Counted from the first letter of the stretch, positions 1 to 8,347 are shown. The stretch: DNA of 14,243 nt from Acidobacteriota bacterium (GCA_021851465.1 JAJZDL010000049.1:1-14243), one strand, 5' to 3'. The notes: generated by a model from the sequence alone, not told the origin. Program-made: numbers and translations.

Positions 1-548
1 CACGCCGCCGCCGAGCCGCCGTCCACAATCGTCCCATCCAGCAGCATCCGCTCGAACTCCGCCACGCTCACGCGATGCACTTCGAGGTCGCTCTCTTCGT
101 CGTCCAACTCGCACTCGCCCTGCGTCAGTTCCTCGGCCAGGAAGACGTGCTGCCTCTGGTTCAGCACGCCATATCCAATCTGTAGCGTGGCCAGCAGCGT
201 CATGCGTTCCGCGCTGAGGCCCGTCTCCTCGCGCAGCTCACCCCGCGCCATCTCTTCAGGATTGACGTCGGGCCGCTCCCAGCCGCCCTGCGGAAGCTCC
301 ATGAACCGCCCGCCGACGGTGTAGCGAAACTGTTCGACCAGGTAGAGGAACTCGCCCTCATGCGTCGTCTCCAGCGCAATCACGATGCACGCCGGGTCCT
401 TGTCCACAACGCCGTAGATGCCGCGAACGCCGTCCGCCCGCTCGATCTCGTCCTCGCGCACGCGCGTCCAGTGGTTGCGGTAGACCTCGCGGCTGCCGAT
501 CGTCTTGATGGCGCATCGCAAGACGGCCCCATCGTTCTTCGCGCTCAT
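1..548 (-). CDS. NUDIX hydrolase, ADP-ribose pyrophosphatase-like (C-terminus cut by window edge)
   Basis: An open frame of 182 codons runs from ATG at 548 off the left edge, beginning MSAKNDGAVLRCAIKTIG. The layout is that of the ADP-ribose/nucleoside-diphosphate-sugar pyrophosphatase branch: an N-terminal beta region, then VEQFRY and MELPQGGW, then a Nudix box at about residues 89-111 ending GELREETGL. The Mg-binding glutamates of the REUxEExGU core (E104, E107, E108) are present. Two consensus positions differ: V95 replaces the first box Glu and G103 replaces Arg. The end of the visible part (DGTIVDGGSAAA) matches the helix near the C-terminus of this family, so only a short piece should be missing. 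The start codon overlaps the stop of the upstream glycosidase as TGATG, and the SD-like GGAGGAG lies just before it, so translation is probably coupled. Family assignment is secure; substrate is inferred. Confidence 0.88.
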   Translation of the reverse strand, partial: MSAKNDGAVLRCAIKTIGSREVYRNHWTRVREDEIERADGVRGIYGVVDKDPACIVIALETTHEGEFLYLVEQFRYTVGGRFMELPQGGWERPDVNPEEMARGELREETGLSAERMTLLATLQIGYGVLNQRQHVFLAEELTQGECELDDEESDLEVHRVSVAEFERMLLDGTIVDGGSAAA

Positions 549-2515
549 CAACTCTCCTCCGTCTTCCAGTAGACGGCGTACTTTTCATCCGTGACGCGGT
601 ACAACGGCTTCACCACAGGCGTTCCCTTCGCCGTCGATTTAAACGCGAGGTCCTTGGCCGAGACGACCTCGATGCCGCCGCTCGCGTCGCCCGCCGGCGC
701 GACCGGCGCATCGGCGGGCGCGCCCAGATCCGCGGCCTTCGGCCCCGTATCGTATCCGCCGATCTTCAGTGGCCCGTCCGCCGGCCCCGCGCCAAGCTCC
801 GCCGTCAGCACCAACGGCCCGTACAGCGCGGCGCGCAGCGTGGAGTCGCCCAGCAGAGGCTCGCTGCGCAGTTGCATCGGCAGCGAGAGTTCGATCGTAT
901 CGCCATCGTGCCACGCGCGCGTCAGCGACAGGTAACTGCCCGCCTGCGCAAACGCCCCCAGCGCGCGCCCGTTGATGCGCACAGCGCCGCCCTCGCCAAC
1001 CCAGCCCGGTATGCGCAGATAGATCGTCCTCCGCTGCGGCGCGGCCACCCTGATGTGCAGCGTCGTTCCCTGCTCCGCGGGAAACAAAGTCTCCTGCCGC
1101 AGCCCGAAGCCCTCCTCCTTCCAGTCCAGCTCCGACGCGATGAACTGGTTGACCCAGACGCTGCCCGAATAATGGGAATCGCCCGCGGCCCCGTGAAAGT
1201 AGATCGTATCGTTGAACTTCGCAAACTCCTCCGCGCCCGTGCCCGTGCAGCACCAGAACGATTGCTCCGCCGAGTTGTAGAAGCGCCAGTACCCCGCCGC
1301 CAGCGGGAAGAAGTACTGCTTCAGGCCCTGCGCGTTTTGCGTCCCCAGACGGCAGTTCCACAGGCTGCGCTCGTACGCGTCCATCCAGCGCGCGTCCCCC
1401 GTCCACGCAAACACATGCCGCTCCAGCTTCATCAGGTTGTACGCCACGCAGCACTCGGCATCGTGATACTGTAGCGTCCCCTTCAGGTCGCCCGCGTCGC
1501 TGCGCCAGTACTCGCCCACGCTGGTGTTGCCGATCGCGTAGCTGCGCTCGGTCAGCACCTCGCCAAGGAAGTACTGCGCGATCTCGCGGTAGCGCGTCTC
1601 GCCGGTCAGCTCATACATCCGCGCCGCGCCAATCACCTTCGGTACATTCGTATTCGCATGCAGCCCCTTCAGCTCGTCGCGGCGCGCAGCCAGCGGATCG
1701 AGAAAGCTGGGCTGCTCGAAGAGCCGCGCTGTATCGAGATACTGCTGCTTGCCGGTCAGCCCGTACAGGTTCGCCAGCACCTCGTTCATGCCGCCGTACT
1801 CGGTGCGCAGCATGCGCTGGCGCTGCTCGTCCGGTATTCCCACAAAGTATCCGCGCACCCAATCCGCAATGCCCTCGGCGGTCTGCAGCGCCTGCTCGTT
1901 GCCCGTGTGGACGTACATGTCCACATGCCCCGCCATGATCTTGTGCAGCGTATAGAACGGCGCCCACACGTTTACGCCGTCCCATTGCCTGTCGCCCTTG
2001 GCCAGCGCCGCAAACTGGCCCTCGGGATACGCGCTCAAGTAGCCGTTGCCATTCGCCTTCTGGCAGCGCGCCAGCTCGGCCACCATCAGGTCGCCGCGAG
2101 TGCGCAGCGTGTCGTTGCCCGCGCTCGCGTAGGCCAGCGCCACCGCGGAGAGATAGTGTCCGCCATTGAAGTGGCCGCGCAGCGCGCAAGTCGGGTTCTC
2201 CCAGCCGCCGTAGGGCGTCGCGCTCGAAGCGGTCCCCGAGGTCACGCGAAAGCTGTGCAGCAGCCGGTCGGTCGTCAGCGAGTCGAGATACCGTTGGTTG
2301 ATCTCCGCCTGCGCCTTGCATGTCCCGTTCAGCAGGCGCGCCTGTGTCATGGCGAATGGCGCCAGCTTGTCCGGCTTGGCGGCAATGAAATCGTCCGGCT
2401 TGTCCGCCGGCGCGGCCAGCGTTGCCAGCGCGCTGCGGCCCAGCGTAAGGCTGCCTGCCACTGCCGTCATGCCCGCCAGAACACTGCGCCGGCTGGTCGA
2501 GAAACGTGCGTTCAT
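548..2515 (-). CDS. Tat-exported GH127/DUF1680 beta-L-arabinofuranosidase-like glycoside hydrolase
   Basis: 655 aa. The N-terminus holds a twin-arginine signal (SRRSVLAG, residues 8-15) and a hydrophobic stretch to about residue 32, so a folded, possibly metal-bearing enzyme is exported. The middle is an (alpha/alpha)6-barrel rich in aromatic residues, with GGWENP, HFNGGHYLSA, APFYTLHKI, TEYGGMNEVL and GLHANTNVPK, typical of DUF1680. GH127 enzymes use a zinc-bound cysteine nucleophile, held by Glu, Cys and a Cys-Cys pair. Here E354/C356 in DAECC and C422/C423 in FWCCTGTG fit that set. A C-terminal beta-rich part (about 450-655) contains RIPGW and RINGR. The family removes beta-L-arabinofuranose from plant or glycoprotein glycans; the exact linkage cannot be read here. 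ATG at 2515 follows GAGAGG with a 5-nt gap. The stop overlaps the NUDIX start. Confidence 0.9.
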   Translation of the reverse strand: MNARFSTSRRSVLAGMTAVAGSLTLGRSALATLAAPADKPDDFIAAKPDKLAPFAMTQARLLNGTCKAQAEINQRYLDSLTTDRLLHSFRVTSGTASSATPYGGWENPTCALRGHFNGGHYLSAVALAYASAGNDTLRTRGDLMVAELARCQKANGNGYLSAYPEGQFAALAKGDRQWDGVNVWAPFYTLHKIMAGHVDMYVHTGNEQALQTAEGIADWVRGYFVGIPDEQRQRMLRTEYGGMNEVLANLYGLTGKQQYLDTARLFEQPSFLDPLAARRDELKGLHANTNVPKVIGAARMYELTGETRYREIAQYFLGEVLTERSYAIGNTSVGEYWRSDAGDLKGTLQYHDAECCVAYNLMKLERHVFAWTGDARWMDAYERSLWNCRLGTQNAQGLKQYFFPLAAGYWRFYNSAEQSFWCCTGTGAEEFAKFNDTIYFHGAAGDSHYSGSVWVNQFIASELDWKEEGFGLRQETLFPAEQGTTLHIRVAAPQRRTIYLRIPGWVGEGGAVRINGRALGAFAQAGSYLSLTRAWHDGDTIELSLPMQLRSEPLLGDSTLRAALYGPLVLTAELGAGPADGPLKIGGYDTGPKAADLGAPADAPVAPAGDASGGIEVVSAKDLAFKSTAKGTPVVKPLYRVTDEKYAVYWKTEES

Positions 2516-2536
2516 AAAGGCCTCTCTCTCTGCCCC

Positions 2537-2593
2537 GCCAGTCGCGTCCGGCGCAGCAGATTACAGCGTCCGCAGTCTACCAACTCCGCGACA
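2537..2593 (-). other. Degenerate tRNA-like sequence in the leader of the GH127 gene
   Basis: On the minus strand the D-arm hallmark GCGGAGTTGGTAGACTGC (2589-2572) is intact. It is followed by an anticodon-arm-like hairpin, GCGGA/TCTGC (2573-2569 and 2560-2556), whose 8-nt loop contains TGTAA, and by a T-arm-like hairpin, GCCGG/CTGGC (2552-2548 and 2541-2537). The anticodon loop is one base too long, the T-loop lacks TTCGA, the variable region is only 3 nt, and no acceptor stem can be formed. It therefore looks like a decayed or mimic tRNA (nearest to Thr-UGU by the loop) rather than a working gene. Chance similarity remains possible. Confidence 0.35.
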
Positions 2594-2648
2594 CGTGCGA
2601 CAAACCTCGGCGCTTCGCAACATCGCCTGCGCACAGCCCCGCACCGAC

Positions 2649-2675
2649 AAAAGGGCCCCCGCAATGGAGGCCCTT
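2649..2675 (-). terminator. Rho-independent terminator after atpE
   Basis: Arms 2666-2675 and 2651-2660 pair over 10 bp with a single G-U and a 5-nt loop (2661-2665). On the minus strand the stem runs into TTTTG. It lies about 30 bases beyond the atpE stop and separates the F0 operon from the glycosidase gene. The T-run is short, so the efficiency is uncertain. Confidence 0.7.
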
Positions 2676-2704
2676 CCGCAACGCAGCCGCTTCGCGACCG
2701 GCGC

Positions 2705-3007
2705 TTATTTGACGTACATGATGATGATGAGGAAGGTGTATAGCGCCAGAGACTCGATGAGGACCAGGCCAAGAATGAGGAAGAGAAAGATTGCCGGGCG
2801 CGCTCCAGGGTTGCGCGCCACCGCTTCGGAGGCACTGGCGGACGCCCTGCCCTGACCGATGCCGCACAGACCGGCGGCGATTCCCATGCCGATCCCCGCG
2901 GCCAGCGGAGCATACGGGTTTGCCAGGGCGCCGCCGCTCTGCGCAAAGGCCGGTGTGGCCAGCAGCAGCGCGGCCAACGTCATAAAGATATATTGCAAGG
3001 TTCGCAT
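2705..3007 (-). CDS. atpE: ATP synthase F0 subunit c (rotor ring)
   Basis: 100 aa. The subunit forms the membrane ring whose rotation is driven by ion flow. Residues 1-22 form a hydrophobic leader ending in AFA, which looks like a cleavable signal peptide; the remaining 78 aa match the usual length of subunit c. Helix 1 carries the glycine pattern GIGMGIAAG and GIGQG, followed by the polar loop EAVARNPG. Helix 2 has the ion-binding glutamate E85 in LVLIESLALY. Gap-free comparison with the Na+-type c-subunit of Ilyobacter places Q52, E85, S86 and Y90 at that protein's Q32, E65, S66 and Y70, while L87 replaces T67. ATG at 3007 has GGAG 10 nt upstream. An in-frame TTG at 3031 would add 8 residues but lacks a better site. 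It is the last gene of the F0 operon. Confidence 0.95.
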   Translation of the reverse strand: MRTLQYIFMTLAALLLATPAFAQSGGALANPYAPLAAGIGMGIAAGLCGIGQGRASASASEAVARNPGARPAIFLFLILGLVLIESLALYTFLIIIMYVK

Positions 3008-3099
3008 TGTATTTTCACTCCATTCTCCCAAAGTACGCCGCCAGTGGGTGGTTGACGCTCACCGTGCTGGTGCCCTCACGCTGAACGGCGTTGGTGCGC

Positions 3100-3167
3100 A
3101 CCGCGAAGCGGGAGAGAAGCTCCGCGGTGAAACCTGTATCTGTTGGCTCTGGACTTTAGCCCGGAGC
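3100..3167 (-). promoter_or_regulatory. Tandem hairpins in the atpB-atpE intergenic region
   Basis: The 173-base gap between atpB and atpE holds two inverted repeats. The first to be transcribed is 3146-3167, GCTC(c)GGGC/GTCC(a)GAGC with a TAAA loop. The second is 3100-3128, a 10-bp stem with one G-U (ACCGCGGAGC/GCTTCGCGGT) and a 9-nt loop. Neither is followed by a T-run, so they are not obvious terminators. Subunit c is needed in many copies per complex, so mRNA processing, stabilisation or enhanced translation of atpE is a reasonable inference. The TAAA-loop palindrome could instead be a dispersed repeat. Confidence 0.5.
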
Positions 3168-3180
3168 AATAAACGAAACT

Positions 3181-3912
3181 CTAATGCTCCTCGGACACGG
3201 CAAGCGAGAGGTAGCACATCGCCAGCGCCATGAATATAAATGCCTGTAAAAAGGATACAAATACATGCAGCGTGAGGAAGATGAGGGGAACTACCACCGG
3301 GATCAGCGAGAAGAAGGCTAGCGTTATCATGTCGCCGGCAAAGATGTTTGCGTACAGACGGACGGTAAGCGAAAGCATGCGGGCAAGATGGGAGAATATC
3401 TCGATAGGCAGCATCAGCCACGCCAGCCACCACACAGGGCCGAAAAACTGCTTGATGTATCTCCATCCGTGCTTGCGGATGCCCTGGTAGTGGTAGTACG
3501 CAAAGGTCAGGATCGCGCAGCCGAAGGGCACGACAACATCCGCCGTCGGCGACCTCAGGCCCGGAACCAGCCCCAGCAGGTTGCAGAGCAAAATGAACAG
3601 CCCCAGCACCGTCAGAAAGCTGAGGAACCGCTCATGTCCATGCCCGATGATCGATTCGCCCTGGCCGGAGACGAACTCGTGCGTCATCTCCGCAAAGTGC
3701 TGCAATGTGTTAGGCCGCTCCACCTCCAGAGTCAGGCGCACCGCCGCAAAGTAGAGGAGAAGCGCGCAGAAGACCAGCAGCTCCATCGCAAACGTGTCGT
3801 TGATGGGCGCGCTCGCGTTGGCCGGCTGCACATGCACGGCGCGCAGCAGCGCGTCCACCGGCGCGGCGAAGTGGGCATTCAGGGTTCGCGTAAACAGTAA
3901 CTGTGTCGGCAT
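3181..3912 (-). CDS. atpB: ATP synthase F0 subunit a (ion channel stator)
   Basis: 243 aa, normal for the family. A hydrophilic N-terminus with NDTFAMELLVF leads into about five membrane segments (roughly residues 43-60, 95-118, 125-140, 160-190 and 200-238). The essential stator arginine is R185 in LSLTVRLYANIFAGD. The companion motif in the last helix, FLQAFIFMAL, includes Q223, and the SPTADVVVPF segment is also typical. The protein provides the half-channels through which ions reach the c-ring. ATG at 3912 is 24 bases after the atpI stop and has no clear Shine-Dalgarno, so coupling to atpI translation is likely. The C-terminus ends SLAVSEEH, as in other bacterial a subunits. Confidence 0.96.
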   Translation of the reverse strand: MPTQLLFTRTLNAHFAAPVDALLRAVHVQPANASAPINDTFAMELLVFCALLLYFAAVRLTLEVERPNTLQHFAEMTHEFVSGQGESIIGHGHERFLSFLTVLGLFILLCNLLGLVPGLRSPTADVVVPFGCAILTFAYYHYQGIRKHGWRYIKQFFGPVWWLAWLMLPIEIFSHLARMLSLTVRLYANIFAGDMITLAFFSLIPVVVPLIFLTLHVFVSFLQAFIFMALAMCYLSLAVSEEH

Positions 3913-3936
3913 AAAGTTCGTCGTTCGGCGGAACGG

Positions 3937-4377
3937 TCACTCGGCCCATCTCTTGAGCAGGCGAAGCCCCTCGACCGTAAGCGAGGCCACGCCAAGCGCA
4001 AGACCGGCAATGAGTGCGTAGACCGATCCGTGTAGAAACTTAAGGCTACCATACAGCAGCGCCAGCGCGAACCCCAGGCGCAGAAAGAACCCGATCAGCA
4101 CCGGGGCCAGCGGGCGCACGCGCGCAGGCTCCGCGCCACCCGCATCATCCATCCGCGCCATCAGCGCAGTCATCAGCCGCAGCCACTCGAAGAGGCCGGT
4201 CCCCGAGATCAGCGCGCCCACCGCAAACAACGCCGCCGACGGCCAGCCCAGCTTCCACCACAGCAGCGGTACGCCGACCGCCACCGCGACCCCCACCAGG
4301 CGCAGCGCGCTCCAGATGGTGCGTTTGAAGTCGCTGTCGCTGAAGCCGCCAAGGCTGAGCAGACTGCTGTCGTTCAT
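3937..4377 (-). CDS. atpI: ATP synthase protein I (AtpI), F0 assembly factor
   Basis: 146 aa with four predicted membrane helices (about residues 23-40, 44-62, 91-110 and 114-136) and a short charged loop between the two pairs, matching the ATP-synt_I family. AtpI and the neighbouring AtpZ are thought to help insert or assemble the c-ring, or to help ion supply. I chose ATG at 4377 because AAGGAG lies 4 nt upstream and the hydrophobic core follows soon after. An alternative ATG at 4464 overlaps the atpZ stop as ATGA and would add 29 residues rich in Gly and Asp (GDGDGHDGDGSD) encoded by a short repeated sequence. That extension is not typical of the family. Weak sequence conservation of AtpI makes the exact name less certain than for its neighbours. 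Confidence 0.82.
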   Translation of the reverse strand: MNDSSLLSLGGFSDSDFKRTIWSALRLVGVAVAVGVPLLWWKLGWPSAALFAVGALISGTGLFEWLRLMTALMARMDDAGGAEPARVRPLAPVLIGFFLRLGFALALLYGSLKFLHGSVYALIAGLALGVASLTVEGLRLLKRWAE

Positions 4378-4429
4378 CGCGCTCCTTGTCGTACCGGATC
4401 CCGCCGTGTCGAGTCCCGCTGCATCGGAG

Positions 4430-4456
4430 CCATCTCCATCGTGTCCATCTCCATCG
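4430..4456. repeat. 12-bp direct repeat with 15-bp period between atpZ and atpI
   Basis: CCATCTCCATCG occurs at 4430-4441 and again at 4445-4456. The spacing equals five codons and, read on the minus strand from the alternative atpI start at 4464, encodes the Asp/Gly-rich repeat. It is probably a simple-sequence duplication. Confidence 0.75.
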
Positions 4457-4460
4457 CCCC

Positions 4461-4700
4461 TCATCGGTCGTTTTTCATGGATCGCGCGGCGATGGTGACG
4501 ATCTGCAGAAAGCCGCCCGCCGCGCCGACAACAATCCCAACAATAGCAATCCAACCGGTGTGGAAGTGCCGATCCAGCCACGCTCCCGCAGCCCATCCAA
4601 CGACGCATCCGATCGGGATTGCCAGCGCGAGCTGCACCATCTGCTCCGCCTTCACATAGTCCTTGAGTCCGTTCGGCTTCTTCGTGGGTTCATCGGCCAT
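4461..4700 (-). CDS. atpZ: AtpZ/ATPase gene1 family membrane protein
   Basis: 79 aa. A short polar N-terminus (MADEPTKKPNGLKDYVKAEQ) is followed by two membrane helices (about residues 22-42 and 48-70), with the conserved GxxxGxxxD-like stretch GCVVGWAAGAWLD and a second helix with IVGIVVGAAGGF. This is the hallmark of the small AtpZ/AtpI-like family encoded first in many ATP synthase operons. With AtpI it may form a channel or assembly complex near F0. ATG at 4700 is chosen because GGGGAT lies just upstream and the family usually starts with a short polar head. A longer in-frame start at 4775 would run back into the divergent promoter region and lacks support. It is the first gene of the minus-strand F0 operon. 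Confidence 0.88.
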   Translation of the reverse strand: MADEPTKKPNGLKDYVKAEQMVQLALAIPIGCVVGWAAGAWLDRHFHTGWIAIVGIVVGAAGGFLQIVTIAARSMKNDR

Positions 4701-4788
4701 CGCATCCCCATTACACCACGCCGCGGGCACCGCACGCACCGCACCGATATACTGGAACGTCAGTGTCGTCACCACGAAGGGAAGGCCC
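4701..4788. promoter_or_regulatory. Divergent control region between atpZ and lysS
   Basis: These 88 bases must carry the start signals of both genes. On the plus strand TATACT (4748-4753) is a good -10 match, but no convincing -35 stands 17 bases upstream. On the minus strand TATATC overlaps the same bases, with TGGTGA 17 bases further up. Both assignments are weak. The shared AT-rich core suggests the two promoters would compete. GAAGGG (4776-4781) is the likely lysS ribosome site. Confidence 0.35.
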
Positions 4789-6483
<1,695 letters not shown>

Positions 6484-6497
6484 CTCCGCCGCGCACG

Positions 6498-6544
6498 AAA
6501 GGCCCCCTCCATCGCGATTCCGGCGCCGCGATGGAGGGGGCTTT
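6498..6544. terminator. Bidirectional hairpin terminator between lysS and eno
   Basis: A perfect 15-bp stem (6502-6516 with 6527-6541) encloses a 10-nt loop. AAAG before the left arm and CTTT after the right arm give short T-runs on both strands. It lies between the stops of two convergent genes, as expected for a shared terminator. Confidence 0.85.
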
Positions 6545-6564
6545 GACTCTGTACTGCGTTCGCT

Positions 6565-7851
6565 CTACTGAAAGTTCAGCGACTCGATGCCAAGAAACTC
6601 GGCGCTCTCGCCCAGTTCTTCCTCGATGCGCAGAAGCTGGTTGTACTTGCAGATGCGGTCGGTGCGGCTGGCCGATCCGGTCTTGATCTGGCCCGCGCCG
6701 GTGGCCACGGCAAAGTCCGCGATGAAGCTGTCCTCGGTCTCGCCGCTGCGGTGGCTGATGACGCTGGTGTAGCCGTAGCGGCGGCCCAGTTCGATGGCCT
6801 CGATCGTCTCCGATACCGTCCCGATCTGGTTCAGCTTGATGAGGATCGAGTTGGCCGTCTTCTGTTCGATGCCCTGCTGCAGGCGCTCCGTGTTGGTGAC
6901 GAAGAGATCGTCGCCGACCAACTGTATGTGCCCCAGCCGTTCCGTCAGCAGCTTCCAGCCCTCCCAGTCGTCCTCGGCAAGGCCGTCCTCCAAAGAGACG
7001 ATGGGATACTGCTTGGTCCAGCCCTCGTAGAACGCAACCATCTGCTCGCTGGTCTTCTCGCTCTTGTCGGACTTCTTGAATACGTAGAGCTTGCGGTCTT
7101 TGTCGTAGAACTCGCTGGAGGCAGGATCGAGCGCAATCGAGACCTGCTCGCCTGGGGTGTAGCCCGCCTTCTCGATGGCTTCCAGAATCAGCTCGACGGC
7201 CTCTTCATTGGACTTCAGCGACGGCGCGAACCCGCCCTCGTCGCCGACCGCCGTATTGTAGCCCTTCTTCTTCAGCACGCCCTTCAGCGTGTGGAAGACC
7301 TCGACCCCCCAGCGCAGCGCGTCGCTGAAGCTCTCCGCGCCCACCGGCATCACCATGAACTCCTGAAAGTCCACATTCGAGTCGGCGTGGCTGCCGCCGT
7401 TCAGGATGTTCATCATCGGCGTGGGAAGAACGCATGCGTTGACGCCCCCCAGATAGCGGTAGAGCGGCAGCTTCAGCGCATTCGCACTGGCCCGCGCGGC
7501 AGCCATCGAGACCGCCAGAATCGCGTTCGCGCCCAGCTTGGACTTGTTCTCCGTGCCGTCGATGGCGATCATCGTGGCGTCCAGCAGGCGCTGGTTGCTG
7601 GCGTCCATGCCGATCAGCTCGGGCGCGAGGATGCTCTCGACGTTCTCCACCGCGTTGAGCACGCCCTTGCCCTGGTAGTGTTCCTTGTCGCCGTCGCGCA
7701 GCTCGACGGCCTCGTGCTCGCCCGTGCTGGCGCCGGATGGAACGGCGGCGCGGCCCTTGGCCCCGCCGGAGAGGGTAACGTCGGCTTCGACGGTGGGGTT
7801 CCCGCGAGAGTCGAGAATTTCGCGTGCGGTAATCGAGACAATCTCAGTCAT
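6565..7851 (-). CDS. eno: Enolase (phosphopyruvate hydratase)
   Basis: 428 aa, the standard length. It converts 2-phosphoglycerate to phosphoenolpyruvate in glycolysis and may join the RNA degradosome in some bacteria. Typical blocks are present in order: AREILDSRGNPTVEADV, AVPSGASTGEHEAVELRDGD, NGGSHADSNVDFQEFM, GDEGGFAP (catalytic E205), the Mg ligands D242, E288 and D315, ILIKLNQIGT (K339), and SHRSGETED (H367-R368-S369). ATG at 7851 is chosen because AGGAG (7856-7860) stands 4 nt upstream and the product then begins MTEIVSITAREILDSRG as in other enolases. The frame stays open upstream for another 72 codons to a GTG at 8067; an ATG at 7866 lacks a ribosome site. It is convergent with lysS and monocistronic as far as the window shows. 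Confidence 0.97.
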   Translation of the reverse strand: MTEIVSITAREILDSRGNPTVEADVTLSGGAKGRAAVPSGASTGEHEAVELRDGDKEHYQGKGVLNAVENVESILAPELIGMDASNQRLLDATMIAIDGTENKSKLGANAILAVSMAAARASANALKLPLYRYLGGVNACVLPTPMMNILNGGSHADSNVDFQEFMVMPVGAESFSDALRWGVEVFHTLKGVLKKKGYNTAVGDEGGFAPSLKSNEEAVELILEAIEKAGYTPGEQVSIALDPASSEFYDKDRKLYVFKKSDKSEKTSEQMVAFYEGWTKQYPIVSLEDGLAEDDWEGWKLLTERLGHIQLVGDDLFVTNTERLQQGIEQKTANSILIKLNQIGTVSETIEAIELGRRYGYTSVISHRSGETEDSFIADFAVATGAGQIKTGSASRTDRICKYNQLLRIEEELGESAEFLGIESLNFQ

Positions 7852-8347
7852 ATTGCTCCTATTCATAAAAAAGCCAGTCGGCGCTGGGTTAGGCAAGCTG
7901 TACGTCGTTGCAGTGGGCGTAAGAAGGGGTGCGGCGTTTGCCGCGTTCTGCTGCGCGACAACGCGATGATGCAGGCGGTCGTTGAGTTTGGCCCGGCGGT
8001 CCACGGCAATGGCCGGTCCGGCGGCGGAGTGGATGGTTGCGACAAGTTCGACATCGGACTGCTTCACACTTGGATTTTAGTGCATCCGCGCGGCGCGCGC
8101 GATGCGCGAGGGCTGCAACTGTGCGGTTATCGCGATGCGCAAAACGCGTGTGCGGCGTCTTCTCTTGTTGCCTGTCTCGGTTCCCCGACTGTGATTTTCA
8201 CGCACCGAGGACACGCCGGTCTTAGTCTGGAGCGTGAAGTGCGCGTGCGGTGCGCGCCGCTTCGCGTCCAGCGTTTCGCTGCGTTCGGCGGATACGAACA
8301 CGCCTAGCTCGCAGACCGAAGCACTGAATCGATGAGGGAGTGGTGCC
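7852..8347. other. Region without a firm gene between eno and the secreted protein gene
   Basis: About 500 bases contain the 5' regions of two divergent genes. Minus-strand TAAAAT (8074-8079) could be an eno -10, but no good -35 precedes it and the leader would be over 200 bases. A 10-bp direct repeat, CGCGATGCGC, lies at 8098-8107 and 8131-8140. On the plus strand TTGCCT (8168-8173) and TGTGAT (8190-8195) are a weak promoter pair for the gene at 8348. The eno frame remains open through 8067 with a coding-like codon pattern, but nothing recognisable is encoded. Confidence 0.4.

Noticed and set aside
2537..2593. Functional tRNA gene
   Set aside because: No acceptor stem, an 8-nt anticodon loop and a T-loop without TTCGA.
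1658..2743. Plus-strand frame opposite the 5' half of the GH127 gene
   Set aside because: Arg/Ala-rich antisense shadow that also runs through the atpE terminator.
4663..4788. Longer lysS start at ATG 4663
   Set aside because: It would lie inside the atpZ coding sequence and add 42 residues not seen in the family. GTG at 4789 has a good ribosome site.
6751..8307. A 518-codon plus-strand frame opposite eno
   Set aside because: It mirrors the enolase codons, has no recognisable domain and no ribosome site; the minus-strand enolase is unambiguous.
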